A DNA stretch of 64,000 nt from Epiperipatus broadwayi (taxonomy: Eukaryota > Onychophora > Udeonychophora > Euonychophora > Peripatidae), in the NCBI GenBank assembly GCA_028023455.1, contig JAQFVV010013301.1, positions 100,205 to 164,204 of the forward strand, in the 5' to 3' direction. Of this stretch, positions 1 through 11,931 are shown one piece after another. How positions within the stretch are numbered: position 1 is the stretch's first letter; each line of letters opens with the position of its first letter. A program made the position numbers and the translations under genes. The notes beneath the pieces were generated by a model that saw nothing but the letters and a program-made list of their open reading frames with translations, was not told where the DNA came from and did no database searches.

Positions 1-2224
1 AAATATTGTGTTATATACTAATCTATGTGCTATTGTATTTGAAAAGTTTATAATAAAGTTTGAAGTTTTTTTTAAATATTTAACAATTAGTATTAGATGG
101 TGGAAATTGTTACAACGACTATATGATCATCATTAAACAGAAAGAAATTTTCATCATAACATGTGTTATGATGAAAAATTCTTACTGTTTAATTTATATA
201 CTATCTTGCTCTAGCAAATAAAATTAAATAATACAATCATCACTAAGCTTCAGACAAATAACAACTGAATTAATATCAAAACATTTATTGCATTTATTTG
301 AAGTAATTATATATTTAAAATTTTAAAACACTTAAACAAGTTACCATTTATTATGGTTGGCAGAATTAAAAATGCATAAATTTTGATAGTAATGACTACA
401 ATTTGGAAAAAATACCATAACACTTTCTAATAAAATCGAACACTTCCAACCATATTGTCTGGTCTTATAAAAGCTATTTCTCACACTCATTCCGATTTAC
501 ATATGCTATTTTAAAAAAAAGTGGCAATATCTACTATTTCCAGAGGAATTACAGATCATGAGTTATTGTTTTGAACACAACCATGTGCTTTTTGTCATCA
601 TATATCTTTCAAATAGATCTTCGATTTACAATCAGCTTCTCCACATCAGAATGAATAATTAAATTTCTTGACCTGGTTGTACAATAAGTTTGTTATGCTA
701 TTAGTTATATGTTTACATTATTTCATTGGTCAGCTGTATTGTGTAATGAATTTAAATCTTAATAATTTTATTGTTTGTCTAATTCCATTATTGATGATAA
801 GCTTAAAAATTTTTGAGATAAATTGATAGCTGTCTAGATCATTTTCTTACTTAAATTTTCTGGTCTGATTCGATCATCATCTGATTTCTGTAGGTTTTGA
901 AATTGGAGTTTCTGTTTGTCTCATCAACATATGATCTGCTTTTACATTCTAGTCATTCATTAAGTAATTTAAATTTATGACAATGCTATCCATAATAGGA
1001 TTGGAAAACTAATGCATGCAATTTCTTTATATTTATAATTATTTCTGGAACCTATTTTGGTCTCATTGAACAAAGGTATAGTTTATGGATATCTATCTGC
1101 ATTTTAACATTTTCATCTGAACTTTTTTTACTATGCTGGTCTGGTCTATTGATTGTTATATTATGTTAGTGCCAGTACTATTAATTATAGCATAGCCATC
1201 TGTATAACTTGCATAATCCATGGGTTACTGTGCAAAACCCTTAGCACTTGAGGGAAGCAATCTAGAAAAAAAATTACTATTCTTGGTATTCAGAAAATAT
1301 AACTATTTTTAATTTGGGCTCCAGGAAAATGTATTCAATAAGCTGGATGCAGCTCTTTTGATTTTTGGATTTTAGTATCAGCAGTGATAAGTGTGTTTAT
1401 ATGCAACTATAGAGAAATTTGTTATTTCTATAAATTAAATACTGGTTAGCACTTTCAAGAACTTATGGCATTCTCATATTGATAACAAGATGAAATGTTA
1501 ATTATAATGGAGACATATGTGTAATTGTATATATTTAAAAATATTAAAATTTTATTTAAATTTCAAAGTTAAATATTTTAATTAGAGCATCCATTATTTG
1601 GAGAGAGGGAGGGAAGGATGAGTCTGTATGGTTGGTAGCATAGCAAGTGTTTGTTATTTTCCTCTTTGAATTATTTCATTCAATTAATTGGATGGTATAA
1701 TAGAAGAAGATAAGTTTGTCCTTTAGTACTCAAAGAATATAGAACTATATTTTGACTTGTCTTAGACTCTTTTGTATAAGTATTGGTATTGAGAAAGGCA
1801 TGTACATAAGGAAGCTCAGGATTCCACATTATAGATTGACTGACATCTAGTTGGGGAAATTTTAATTTTGTAAGCACTGCTAGGGGTATGTTCGGGTTCA
1901 TATTTCCATTATAATTATTGTTCTTGTTGTCATGAATACAAAAACGCCATAAGTTTTTGAAAGTGCTAAGTCATATTTAATTTATAGAAATGGTAAGCTT
2001 TTCTATAGTTGTGCATGAGCACCTTTATTACATTTATTACATTTCATATAGAAGAAGTATAAACATTAATGTCATTATATTTATTAATAATAGCCATAAG
2101 GAAATCACACTGACACATATGCTGTGTGAATTTATAAAGCAGAGAATATTATCCCTTTTTAAACATAAGATAGAGTTTTTCAAAAGATAAGAATAAATCC
2201 ATCTTATTTTCGTTATGTAAACTC
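1..2224. other. AT-rich spacer, no gene recognised
   Basis: No open reading frame longer than about 75 codons and no recognisable protein motif on either strand. The stretch contains homopolymer runs and ordinary AT-rich DNA. A short purine-rich patch (gagagagggagggaagga) sits near 1600. I see no repeat structure with clear ends. Confidence 0.6.
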
Positions 2225-2475
2225 ATATATATATATATATATATAATCTCAGTGCATAACGCTATACTGAAATAAATATACAAATATTAAACGTTAAATC
2301 ACCCCACATGGTTAAAAACCCAGTACCGTCCTCTGTGAACAAATATATAAATACGAACTCTAATGTATTTATATATTAGTTCACAGAGGCGGTACTGGAT
2401 TTCTTAACCATGGAGGGTGATTTAATGTTTAATATTTATATATATAATGGCACGTTATATATGATTTGCTTTATT
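2225..2475. mobile_element. Foldback MITE with 71-bp arms
   Basis: A near-perfect inverted repeat: the left arm 2284-2354 (contains CAGTACCGTCCTCTGTGAAC) pairs with the right arm 2365-2435 (contains GTTCACAGAGGCGGTACTGG), leaving a 10-nt loop. Weaker pairing continues outward to about 2245 and 2470, next to an (AT)n tract on the left. It has no coding capacity. This architecture fits a non-autonomous foldback or MITE-type DNA transposon. The superfamily cannot be assigned because no clear target site duplication is visible. The arms carry a few mismatches, so the insertion is not very young. Confidence 0.7.
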
Positions 2476-5203
2476 AATTATATATATACGCACATTAATC
2501 TAAAGCATTTAAAATGAGAGCATGAAGACCTTAATTAATCACTTTTAATTCCATTCACTATATTTTAATAAATTATATTTGCATTTAGATGTAATATTAA
2601 ATATATATATATATAGTTATATATATATAACTATTTATTTATTTATCTAGTGCTAGATAAATAAATAATTAGTTAACATATTTATTATAAATTTGCTTTG
2701 CGATTTGTTTTTATTAGTTTGTCCATTTCTTTGTGAACTAGCTGCCTTAGATTCTGACCTAATTTATGAACCAATATATCTTCATAGTCCTTCTTTAAGT
2801 CTGTTTTTGTTATTGGATTCATTTTATTTTATCATATCTTATAATTTATTTATTAAAATTGCTGTGCTCAACTGCAAATAATTACTACAAATGGAAAATC
2901 TTTAATATTTTTCAGACATATTAACGGTTACTCTTGCATCAACTAGAAGGTGAATTTGATTATTTTGTAATATGCAATTATTTTACTGCTAGATTATTGT
3001 TGATGACTATGTTTATTGCTAGCAATAGCCTAAGTATTTTTAATACAATGTATACTACATATTCAGGGCCTAGATCCACTAATATTTATTAGCATGTCAT
3101 TCAGGATAGATTCTGAATCAGTGTTTTTTTTTTTTTTAATATAGAATTTTATTCAGAAATTTGGTTACAATATATGATAATAGTTAAACATATAATATAT
3201 TACATGATAATCAGGGGATGAAAGCTCAATATTGATATCTTGTTTGACACCAGCTAAAAGGACTAATATGAAGCATATCAGTGAGTAACGAGTCCGGAAT
3301 AGTATCTTGTTGTTATAGATGACCACGCTTGCATGTCTCATATATTTCAGCGATAGGTCTAATCCTTTGTCCATGCTTTGCACATAGTTTATATAATTTT
3401 TCATTACTCTTAGATTGTTGTAGAATGGGATATCCCATCATAATTCTAGCTATCTTAGCATTTTGTTTTTTTTAAGCAAACAACTTTGATATATCCAGTA
3501 TGATGGCAATGTTATAAATATCTGGGTGAATATCTGATGATTTCATGTTGCTGATTATTACATTAATAACAAGCTTTTCTAATGGTATTTGAGAAGTGTT
3601 TTATATTAACAGTATTTAACAATATTTGTATCCAGATATCATCTATTTTTATTTTAATTAATTGGATATTTGTCTAACCCAGATTTTTTACTGATGAGTA
3701 TAATTATGAACACAGTTTTTTTTAATAGAAACACATGATTTGCTGTTGATTAAACAAGAGAACATCAAAGAGATAGAAAAATCAAATATGATGATTGTGT
3801 TTACTTACAGCTTGAATCTTACATTGCAATTTTTCATTTCAAAGATAAAACAGTTTTTCAATGCCTCATTAAATATATCTTTGAAGTCATAACTCAATAC
3901 ATGCTTTTAGAGCCTTGTAGCAAAAGTCTAGCATTTTAAATATACTATCAGAGGTTAAAATTGTATCTCTATAATATAATAATTAGTGATTTAGGACAAA
4001 AATATCTTCAGAAGAAATACTTTTTTTTCCAAAATCTAACTCAAATGAAAGCGTATGATATGATTGAGAAAGTAAGATTTAGTATGACAGAGGTCACAAC
4101 AAGGTCATTAGTCTTGCTTCTGATATTTTGACACAATTTGCCTTGAGAAAGAAAGAACTCAATCCATATACATTTAGTTATTTCCTAGATTTCTCAAATC
4201 AATCTTTACCAGGTTACAATATTTACAATTCTAACTTAATTTTATTTTATGCCTTGAGTGAATTTCTTATATATATTTTCGCTTTTTCATAAAAAATGAA
4301 GAAACTGTTATCATTTGATTATTCTTTTTTAATTGAGCTTTATCAATAATGTTAGTTAGTATTAATGTTTTAACAGTGACAATGATTTAATTAACTCACA
4401 TAAATAAATCCTGTCATAGTATGTTATAAATGAAATACAATTAATGTGATGTCAAATTTTGTACTATCTTTATTTATAGTAACATGCACCTGCAATCATT
4501 AAAAGAGTTATTCCTAACTATGAATAGAGAAATTACAAAACCGTTTTTGACAATAACGACCAGCAGTTTAAACAGATGCCATGATTATTCTAATGATAAT
4601 AACTACAAATTGCATTTCACTGATATAATAATTATACAAACTAAAAAATATTGTTTGCATCATATATATATATATATATATTGCTATATACTAACTCCCC
4701 TTTAATATATTTCTTAAATTGAATTTTTCTATAATGTTTTGAGCTTTCTAATTTAATAGATAAATTATTGAACAATGTAGACACATTTTAAACTGTTTTA
4801 TATAAGGTTTTTTGAAAACACTACAGTAAATTTTTTTTTACAAAATGGTGTATTCAAAAAGCGTATTGACCAATAAAAAATTATTTTTGTAGCCAATTAT
4901 TTCTTTTTATATATAATTTTCTTCTATTAGATTAATGATTTTTTTCATAGTAATGCTAATTTATTAATATTAGAAAAGTTTGTAAAATCATAAAGTGTTA
5001 ATCTATACTTTATGAAAAATTCACATACACACACACACACACATATATATATATATTAAAAACCAGTCAACACTTAGACAATCCCAATATCAATAACAAT
5101 CAATAATCTCAAACTGTTGTCATATATACATAAGACAAATAAAATGTCTGTTAATGCAAAAACTATTGTAATAATAAAAATAATAAATACAATGATATTT
5201 AAC
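2476..5203. other. AT-rich spacer with microsatellites
   Basis: No gene recognised. Contents include a poly-T run near 3125, an (AT)n tract near 4665-4681 and a compound (CA)n(TA)n tract at about 5026-5056. Around 3165-3460 the minus strand has a slightly less AT-rich patch with a 79-codon open frame, but its translation matches no family I know and I do not call it a gene. Confidence 0.55.
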
Positions 5204-5205
5204 TA

Positions 5206-6060
5206 CACCTGGGTCTCTTTTTATGCAGACTTATTTAACACGATTTTGAAGTTACGCGATTCGTATTTCACCGGAAGTCGATTTCCGATAATGCGCTATT
5301 ACTTTAAATAATAAATTTTGCGCACTTATGTTATATTGAAAGTAATAGCACATTATTGGAATTCGACTTTCATCTTAGTAATTTCAATATTTTCAGTGCT
5401 TTATAATAGTCAGATTTTATGCAATAATGAAATTAATATCATGATTTCCACATTTTATGTACACATATTAAATTTTACAAGCTTATAATGTAAATTTGTT
5501 TAAACATTGTGCATGTTAATTTTAAATCACATTCTGTTTTGTTATTTAAAAAAAGAACATAATCAATTATTATTTTCTTATTAATGACATTAATCATTAA
5601 CGTGCTCTTAAATTCCAACGAGAGCTAAATGGTTGTATGTCTGGATATCGCGAGCTTCATAAACAATTAATAAAATCTTCATCTTAAAAATTAATTACTA
5701 ATTATGTTGTCACCAGAAAATCATAATAATTAAAATGTGTATAAAAAAATGTAAATTACTGTATTGTAAATTATGCATAAAAATATATTATTTTGAATAA
5801 AATTAAATATTATAGTTAAAAAAAGTTTGTCTTGTATCAATTTATTTCAAACTTTAAATTTTTTTTTAGTCATATTTTTTTTATTTTTTTTGCGTGAATT
5901 TTAAAGTAATTTTACATTGGTGCTTTGCTTTTACACAAATTTTGAAAAATCACAGACTGCATCCCCCCTTTTTCAATGTAAGTTATGTCTATTTTTGCGT
6001 GATTTTGTTTGTCCATGCTTTCTGAGGAACCTATCTATCGCGTAAAATGAGACCCAGGTG
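5206..6060. mobile_element. TA-flanked MITE, short copy (mariner-like termini)
   Basis: An 855-bp non-coding element. It begins CACCTGGGTCTC and ends with the reverse complement GAGACCCAGGTG, flanked on both sides by TA (5204-5205 and 6061-6062). A TA target duplication is the signature of Tc1/mariner-type integration, so this is most likely a non-autonomous member of that superfamily. Subterminal similarity continues inward (TTTTATGC at the left, GCGTAAAA at the right). An internal hairpin lies at about 5277-5382, where GATAATGCGCTATTACTTT pairs with AAAGTAATAGCACATTATT. No transposase coding sequence is present. A longer relative lies at 9414-10883. Confidence 0.8.
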
Positions 6061-6571
6061 TATTATATATTTGTACTTCCGATTAATTACTTTGGATTGA
6101 AAGATTATATATAATGGTCAATTACCATTATATTTAAATTACCATTATATATATATATATATATATATCACGAAAAATATTTAAAGAAAAAATATTTTTG
6201 AATTTGTAGAATATTGTTATAAAATATATAAATTTATTAATTAGTGTGTTAATATGATGATTCCAACACATTTTAAAATCTATTAACATTCAAAGACATG
6301 TAATACAATTTACTTGTTCTACTTTTATACACTTATTAGCACTATATATTGCATAATTATTATATAGCCAATCATATAAATATAGATGTATATCAGCATT
6401 TTTATATTTCATGTGAAAAGAGCATATTAGCATATATATTTTTTCTCCATTTATATAAATTCATTTGGCAAAACACTAAAAACAATTATGTTCAACTTTC
6501 TTGAAATTTTTTTATAGAAATATTAATACTTCATAAATGTTACCAAAAATCACCCTTTTTTTTTATTTTGT
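6061..6571. other. AT-rich spacer
   Basis: No gene recognised. Holds an (AT)n tract at about 6149-6168 preceded by short inverted copies of ATTACCATTATAT. Confidence 0.55.
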
Positions 6572-6782
6572 TGTAATATTCTATAAATACAATTTATCCA
6601 AACCACTTTGAACACTTTTTAGCAAAACTCTTTATTTGTATAAAAAACGTTTTTTAAGAGATTAAAGTGAACTGGCTCTGAAGAAAACTGCAGGAAAATC
6701 AAAACATAAGGCATACAAATAAAGAGTTTTGCTAAAAAGTGTTCAAAGTGATTTGGATAAATTGAATTTATAATATTAATAC
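6572..6782. mobile_element. Short inverted-repeat element (52-bp arms)
   Basis: The left arm 6590-6641 (contains GAACACTTTTTAGCAAAACT) is the near-exact reverse complement of the right arm 6713-6764, with a 71-bp spacer. Weaker pairing continues to about 6572 and 6782. It is probably a small MITE that landed in the decayed LINE immediately to its right, because the LINE reading frame is lost at this point. No target duplication could be fixed. Confidence 0.65.
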
Positions 6783-7865
6783 TGTTCTTTACAGTGATAA
6801 TAACACAAATCAATGGTATATTGATATATTGATCTTTCAATATTAATATTTCCTAAATCATTTATAAAAATCAGAAGACATAATGAACTAAATATAGGAC
6901 CTTGATAGTTTCCATATACATTTTTTTTGCTTATTACTAAAAACACTTGATATTTTTAATATGACATATCTATTATTTAAATAATTTTCGAAAAAAAAGT
7001 AAGCTATTTTTCTGTAATTCCACAATTTTTTAAATAGTGAATCATTGTTTATGCTCAAAATTTAAAAAGAATATAGTTACATTTTTTAATCATTTAATAC
7101 ACTATTAATTTTATCTGTAATATTCTCCATTAAAAAAGTTTTGTATCTTCTTTCTATGAATCCATATTGAATTTTATTAAAAACAGTTTTATCTATTTTA
7201 TAAAATTTATTTTTCTTTTATTTTAGCATTTGTAAAAAGAATGCTCTGTGGTTATCAAATTTATTTTATCACCAGCTTTAAAACTGTTTTTAAAATAGAT
7301 GCTTTTAATAATGCAGAAAATCGACTACTTATTATTATTCTATTAATCATGTAAATTATAATATCTGGTGGGATATCAATATTGTTTATGTCTACCATTT
7401 TATCTCTCTCTCTGAATTTATATTAACTCTACATCCACTTATTTTTTCGTATATATCTTCTTGATTTATATTTGGCATAAATATTAAATGAGGGTGTTGA
7501 CTATTATATTTTTTTAAAATATTAATATCATATTTAAATTTTTTTAGCTTGCTAATTCTTTCTGCAAAAATAGTATAAAAAATATTTGTTAGAAAAAAAT
7601 TGTCATTTATATAAAAATATTTTTAAAATCTTCATCATTTATAGAATTTGATTTCCTTAGTAATATTTCAGTTAATTTTTTTATAAGTTTTTATTTTATA
7701 ATTTTTCTTTTCGTTAAAAAAATTTATTACAAACAATCGTTTCCTGTTCTTTTAATAGAATTAACTTGATTTCTTAAAGCGTTATACTTAAGAAACAAAT
7801 CATGAGCGTGTTTAGTTTTTTTCATATTCCTTCCATATTTTTTGGTATTAATTATAAAATATCCA
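6783..7865 (-). pseudogene. Decayed non-LTR (LINE) reverse transcriptase fragment
   Basis: Minus-strand translation, with several frameshifts and stops, keeps the order of motifs expected in a jockey/CR1-type LINE ORF2. Near 7700-7830 there is a basic segment ending in a phrase like KYNALRNQVNSIKR, typical of the region just upstream of the RT. Near 7150 comes an IQYGFIERR-like motif (family: NQYGFRKGRST). Near 6940-7010 comes FENYLNNRYVILK. Near 6840-6918 comes QGPIFSSLCLLIFINDLGN, corresponding to the QGSILGPLLFLIFINDL block. The catalytic YADD block is not recognisable, because the frame runs into the inverted-repeat element. It is clearly dead. The order and spacing of four motifs make the RT assignment good; the clade is uncertain. 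Confidence 0.75.
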
Positions 7866-9345
7866 ATTTACATTGAAAATAACAATAAAGATATTAATTA
7901 ATTAGTAGCAACAATATTAAACAATAAAAGTCTGATAAATACTCTACAATAAGTCAAACAGATTATTGCTTTTATATATATATATATATAATATTTCTGT
8001 AGTTAATAATTTCAAACCAATATACTACATGTAACATTATTTAAATTATAGCTTACACAAACACTCTCATATATATTGACGCGTTGAGGTTTATGTGAAA
8101 GTTGGAAAATGTTTAAAATAAAAAAATCAAAACAAAAGCTACATTATTATTGTTAAAAAAATTATTTAAAGTTTAGTTAATAGAGAATAGTAATTCATAT
8201 TGGATATGGATCAATAACATGGCAAAACGTGATATGTGTGTGTATTATAATAAATAAATAAAATCAATATTAAAATATTGTATTTAAAATTAATATTTTT
8301 AACCAGTATCTAGAATAATTAATAACAGAATATGTTTGTTATTCTAGATTATTATTTATTTATTATCACGATTTATATACAGTATATATAAATATTTGTG
8401 TTATTTTATTTATATAAATTAAGTAAAGTAATATTTATTAAGGCTATAACCTTAAGACTATAGACCCTTAAGACTATACACCTATAGATAAAATATTACT
8501 TTAAGACTATGCCTTTATAAATATAATTATTATAAATTAACTAAGTTATAAGAACAAAAAAACTTAAGTTGGAAAAACTAGTAATATTTAGTAGAATTAT
8601 CGCCTGCTAGGTAAAAGAGCTCATTTTTTGGGAAAAAAATAAAGAAGAATACAAATAACAGAAAAACATGTATTTTAAATCTCCTTTTTAAAAACTGAGC
8701 CACCATAATAATCATCTATTTTAAGTAATCAAAATCAAAAGCATGAATTGCTAGTGAATAAGTAAAAGAAACGAATTTGTCCCATTTCCTAGAATATTGG
8801 ATGAAGGAATTAATATGAAATAATAGAATTATGTAATGCAACTCTCCCTTCAAAATTAAAAATCTAACCTGGAAAAGTATTATGATAAATTTCTCATATC
8901 CGACATGGAATATCATAATTTACAATAATTCTTATCAATAAGGAAACACGAAAAAAATATTGTTTAAAAAAAACAAAGTCGAACATTTAAAGCTAATTTT
9001 ACTACCAATGAATCTAATCAGCTATTATTGTATCAGCTTCAACAGATCACTGTTCACCCGAAGATAAGGGCAATTAGTAATTTATTCTGAATTACACTAT
9101 CCAAAGCGAATATAAAAATGTTAATCTTATTGTTTTTAATTAAAAAATATAATTCCCTGAAGCTTTAATTTTAAAGCAGTTTTAATAACACTTGTATCTA
9201 GTAAGTATTAATAGTAAAAAATGAATGAATTAATACTTAATATGCATATGCAAATTAATTATAAAAATGATTGTTTTCGTTAATGTTAATTTTTATTTAT
9301 ATGGTTAACATATAAAACTTTTAATCACTAAACACAATTATAATA
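7866..9345. other. AT-rich spacer
   Basis: No gene recognised. Contains an (AT)n tract at about 7973-7990 and a short cluster of direct repeats of the phrase CCTTAAGACTATA at about 8449-8510. Confidence 0.55.
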
Positions 9346-9413
9346 TTAATTTTGGTAAAACTGACTTTTAGCGACCACAACTATTTCACTATCTATTTTT
9401 AAAAATTGAACTA

Positions 9414-10883
9414 CACCCGGGTCTCATTTTATGCAGATTTATTTAATGCAATTTTGAAGTTATGCGATTCATGTTTCTTCTTAATATCTTTGTATGTGCT
9501 TTTCTTTTATGCGATAAAAATTATTAGATCATCAATTGAGCTCTGATAATGAACTATTACTTTAACTATTATAAATTTCATGCACTCATGTCATATTTAA
9601 AGTAATAGCACATTATCAAAATTCGACTTCCATCTAATAATTTCAATATTTTCATCACTTTATAATAGTACTGTAATAGATTTTATGCAATAAAAAAGTT
9701 CATAATTCACTTTTTAAAATCAGGATTTCTCCATTTTATATACACACATTAAATTTTACAAGATTATAATGTAAAACTGTTCAAATGTTATAAATGCCTA
9801 TACAATGTATGTTGTTGTTTTTGCATTTTAAATCACATTCTATTTTTGCTTTTTAAAAAAAGAGTACATAATCAATTAATCATTTAGTGTCCTCATGTAA
9901 TAAATTTTACAAGAATATAATGTAAATATGTTCAAAGGTTAAAGATGCCTATACAATGTATGTTGTTATTTTTGCATTTTAAATCGCAATATATTTTTAC
10001 TTTTTATAAAAAGAGTACATAATCAATTAATCATTTAGTGTCGACAAGTTTATTTTTAAAAGTTGAGTAACAACGGTGGGCACAATTAAATTTGACAATT
10101 AAAATGATGATTTTTAATTGTAATTAACAATTTAAAAATTATGTAATGTGATCGGAAATTAAGGTGATGTGAAATGATGGAATTTGATTTTTAAATGGAA
10201 TTGAAAATTAAAAAATTAAAGACAAAAATTAGAATTTAATTTTTAATTGTTAGTTTTAAATAAATTTTTCCCAACAGTGGTGAGTTGATGTCTTTTTATT
10301 ATCGTAAGACTAAGTTCTTATTTTTATTTTAAACTTATAGTTTACTCTAACGGAGAGAAAAAACCCCCAAGAAAATGATTTTTTTATAAACAAAAATTTC
10401 AATTTTAGATCGCTTAGTGAAAGGGGAAGGATCAACAGTGATTGGAAAATGTTTTAGTTGTATTTCCTCTTGACTTTGTTTAAGGAGAAGCTACATTACC
10501 TCACATCACATCACATCATGATGAATCTGATGTCTTAAATAGCAATAATGATTAAAATACTGTACATGTATGAAAAAAAATGTAAATTATGCATAAAAAT
10601 ATATTGTTTTGAATAAAATTAAATACTGTAGTTAATAAAAAAAGTTTGTCTTGTATCAATTTTATTCAAATTTGAAATTTTTTATTAATCATATTTTATT
10701 TTTTATTTTTTTTATGTGAATTTTAAAGTAATTTTACATTGTTGCTTTACTTTTATGCTATTTTTGGAAAAGTACAGTACATATTCCCCATTTTTTCAAG
10801 GTAAGTAAAATCTATTTTTGTGCGATTTCTTTTGTGTGTGTTTTCTGAGGAACCTATCTACCACATAAAATGAGACCCAGGTG
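9414..10883. mobile_element. TA-flanked MITE, long copy, nested in Merlin B
   Basis: This copy starts CACCCGGGTCTCATTTTATG and ends CATAAAATGAGACCCAGGTG, bordered by TA at 9412-9413 and 10884-10885. It is the same family as 5206-6060 and shares the subterminal sequence and the central hairpin (9550-9626). It is about 600 bp longer. One cause is a direct duplication of roughly 150 bp (about 9745-9895 and 9896-10043, both containing ATGCCTATACAATGTATGTT). The other is extra sequence at about 10060-10280 that may be a further nested insertion. It has no coding capacity. It sits inside the left terminal repeat of the Merlin element, so it inserted after that element. Confidence 0.85.
9745..10043. 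repeat. Two-copy direct repeat inside the long MITE
   Basis: Two adjacent copies of about 150 bp share AAATTTTACAAG, ATGCCTATACAATGTATGTT and GAGTACATAATCAATTAATC in the same order, with scattered differences. The short family member at 5206-6060 has only one corresponding segment, so the duplication belongs to this copy or its sublineage. Confidence 0.75.
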
Positions 10884-10989
10884 TATATTTTTTTTCATAC
10901 TATGTAATTGTAAAGTATATCTAACTATAAATGTATTTCTTATATGAAGGTTAATAAGAATTTTTTTAAAAAAATTTACATTTTTATCC

Positions 10990-11580
10990 ATAGTTGTGAG
11001 CTATGCACACAAGAAAATTTCCAAAAATGGTGGCACCTTTGTGCATATCCCTAAATGCAAATTCCTGCAGGTAGGATAAAAACAAAGCTCTGCTGGTATC
11101 AAATTGGTATTTTAGCTTATAATTTGCTCTCATCCACATATTTTCCACATTATTAGTGAGAATAAGTTTGTTGTCTGGATCAACAAAGTTTTCTTGGTGG
11201 ATGAAAACAAAGTGAAGCTATATAGCACTATCTAGACCACTTATATTACTATATGCACACCAGCCATCAGTGATTATATGTGTACCAGGTAAAATGTGTT
11301 GCTGTATGAGAAGTTCCAGAGTGGCAGCTGATTTATCTTCAATTTCTATTAAAAACACTTTTTTGACCCTCTCTCTATGCCACTGAAAACCCAGTGGCCT
11401 TCTCTCATTGCCCCTCTATGGTGTTTTCAGTAAAAGAAATATGACTCTTCGATCTACACTATCCATGGTTCACCATTGACATCAAATCCTCTGACAAGTG
11501 CTGGATTTCTGTCAAAATATGTAGCACATTCTCCTCAGCAAAAATCACACAAGTCTATGACCAATCATTCGTTAACTTCA
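10990..11580 (-). pseudogene. Merlin (ISXO2-like) transposase remnant
   Basis: Minus-strand translation shows the catalytic region of the DDE_Tnp_ISXO2/IS1595 family, used by eukaryotic Merlin elements for cut-and-paste transposition. The first block, family IDES, reads IEESYFF, so the expected catalytic aspartate is a glutamate here. It is followed by HHRGAMREGHWVFSGIERG. After a frameshift the frame continues with PGTHIITDGWCAYSNI (second catalytic Asp) and LTNNVENMWMRAN (the acidic residue in VExMW). In-frame stops occur at three or more points: before IEES, after FFY, and after the second Asp block. The N-terminal zinc ribbon is missing. It lies centrally between the Merlin B terminal repeats and is not functional. 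Confidence 0.82.
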
Positions 11581-11931
11581 GTCTCACAAACAATAAAGTG
11601 CATTGGCAATTTATTTTAAGTTTTTCCACATGTGAACGTTAATATTTAATAGTTTTTGTTTTTTAAAAAAAAATTTAATGGTTTATAACCTAGCTCAAAA
11701 TTACACACAAAATTGTTAAGTTTTTTAATTTTTTTTTTATTAACCTTCACGTAAAAAATGCATTTATAGGTAGATATACTTTACAATTACATAGTATGAA
11801 TAAAATAGAGTTCAATTTTTAAAAAATAAATGCAAATTCCTGCACATAGGATTAAAATAAAATATAGTTCAATTTTTTAAAATAGAGGGTAAAAAGTTAT
11901 GGCCGCTAAAAGTCAGTTTTACCTTAATTTT

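Larger units (their letters stand above)
9354..11923 (-). mobile_element. Merlin-type DNA transposon (family B), interrupted by a MITE
   Basis: The element starts GGTAAAACTGACTTTTAGCG and ends with the reverse complement CGCTAAAAGTCAGTTTTACC. It is flanked by an exact 8-bp duplication, TTAATTTT, at 9346-9353 and 11924-11931. GG...CC termini with 8-9 bp duplications are characteristic of Merlin, and a Merlin/ISXO2 transposase remnant lies inside. The long terminal repeats read through the inner matching blocks (10897-10957 and about 11741-11803), once a TA-flanked MITE at 9414-10883 is recognised as an insertion in the left repeat. The right repeat has an extra insert of about 57 bp. The transposase is disabled, so the element is non-autonomous. 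Confidence 0.85.
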
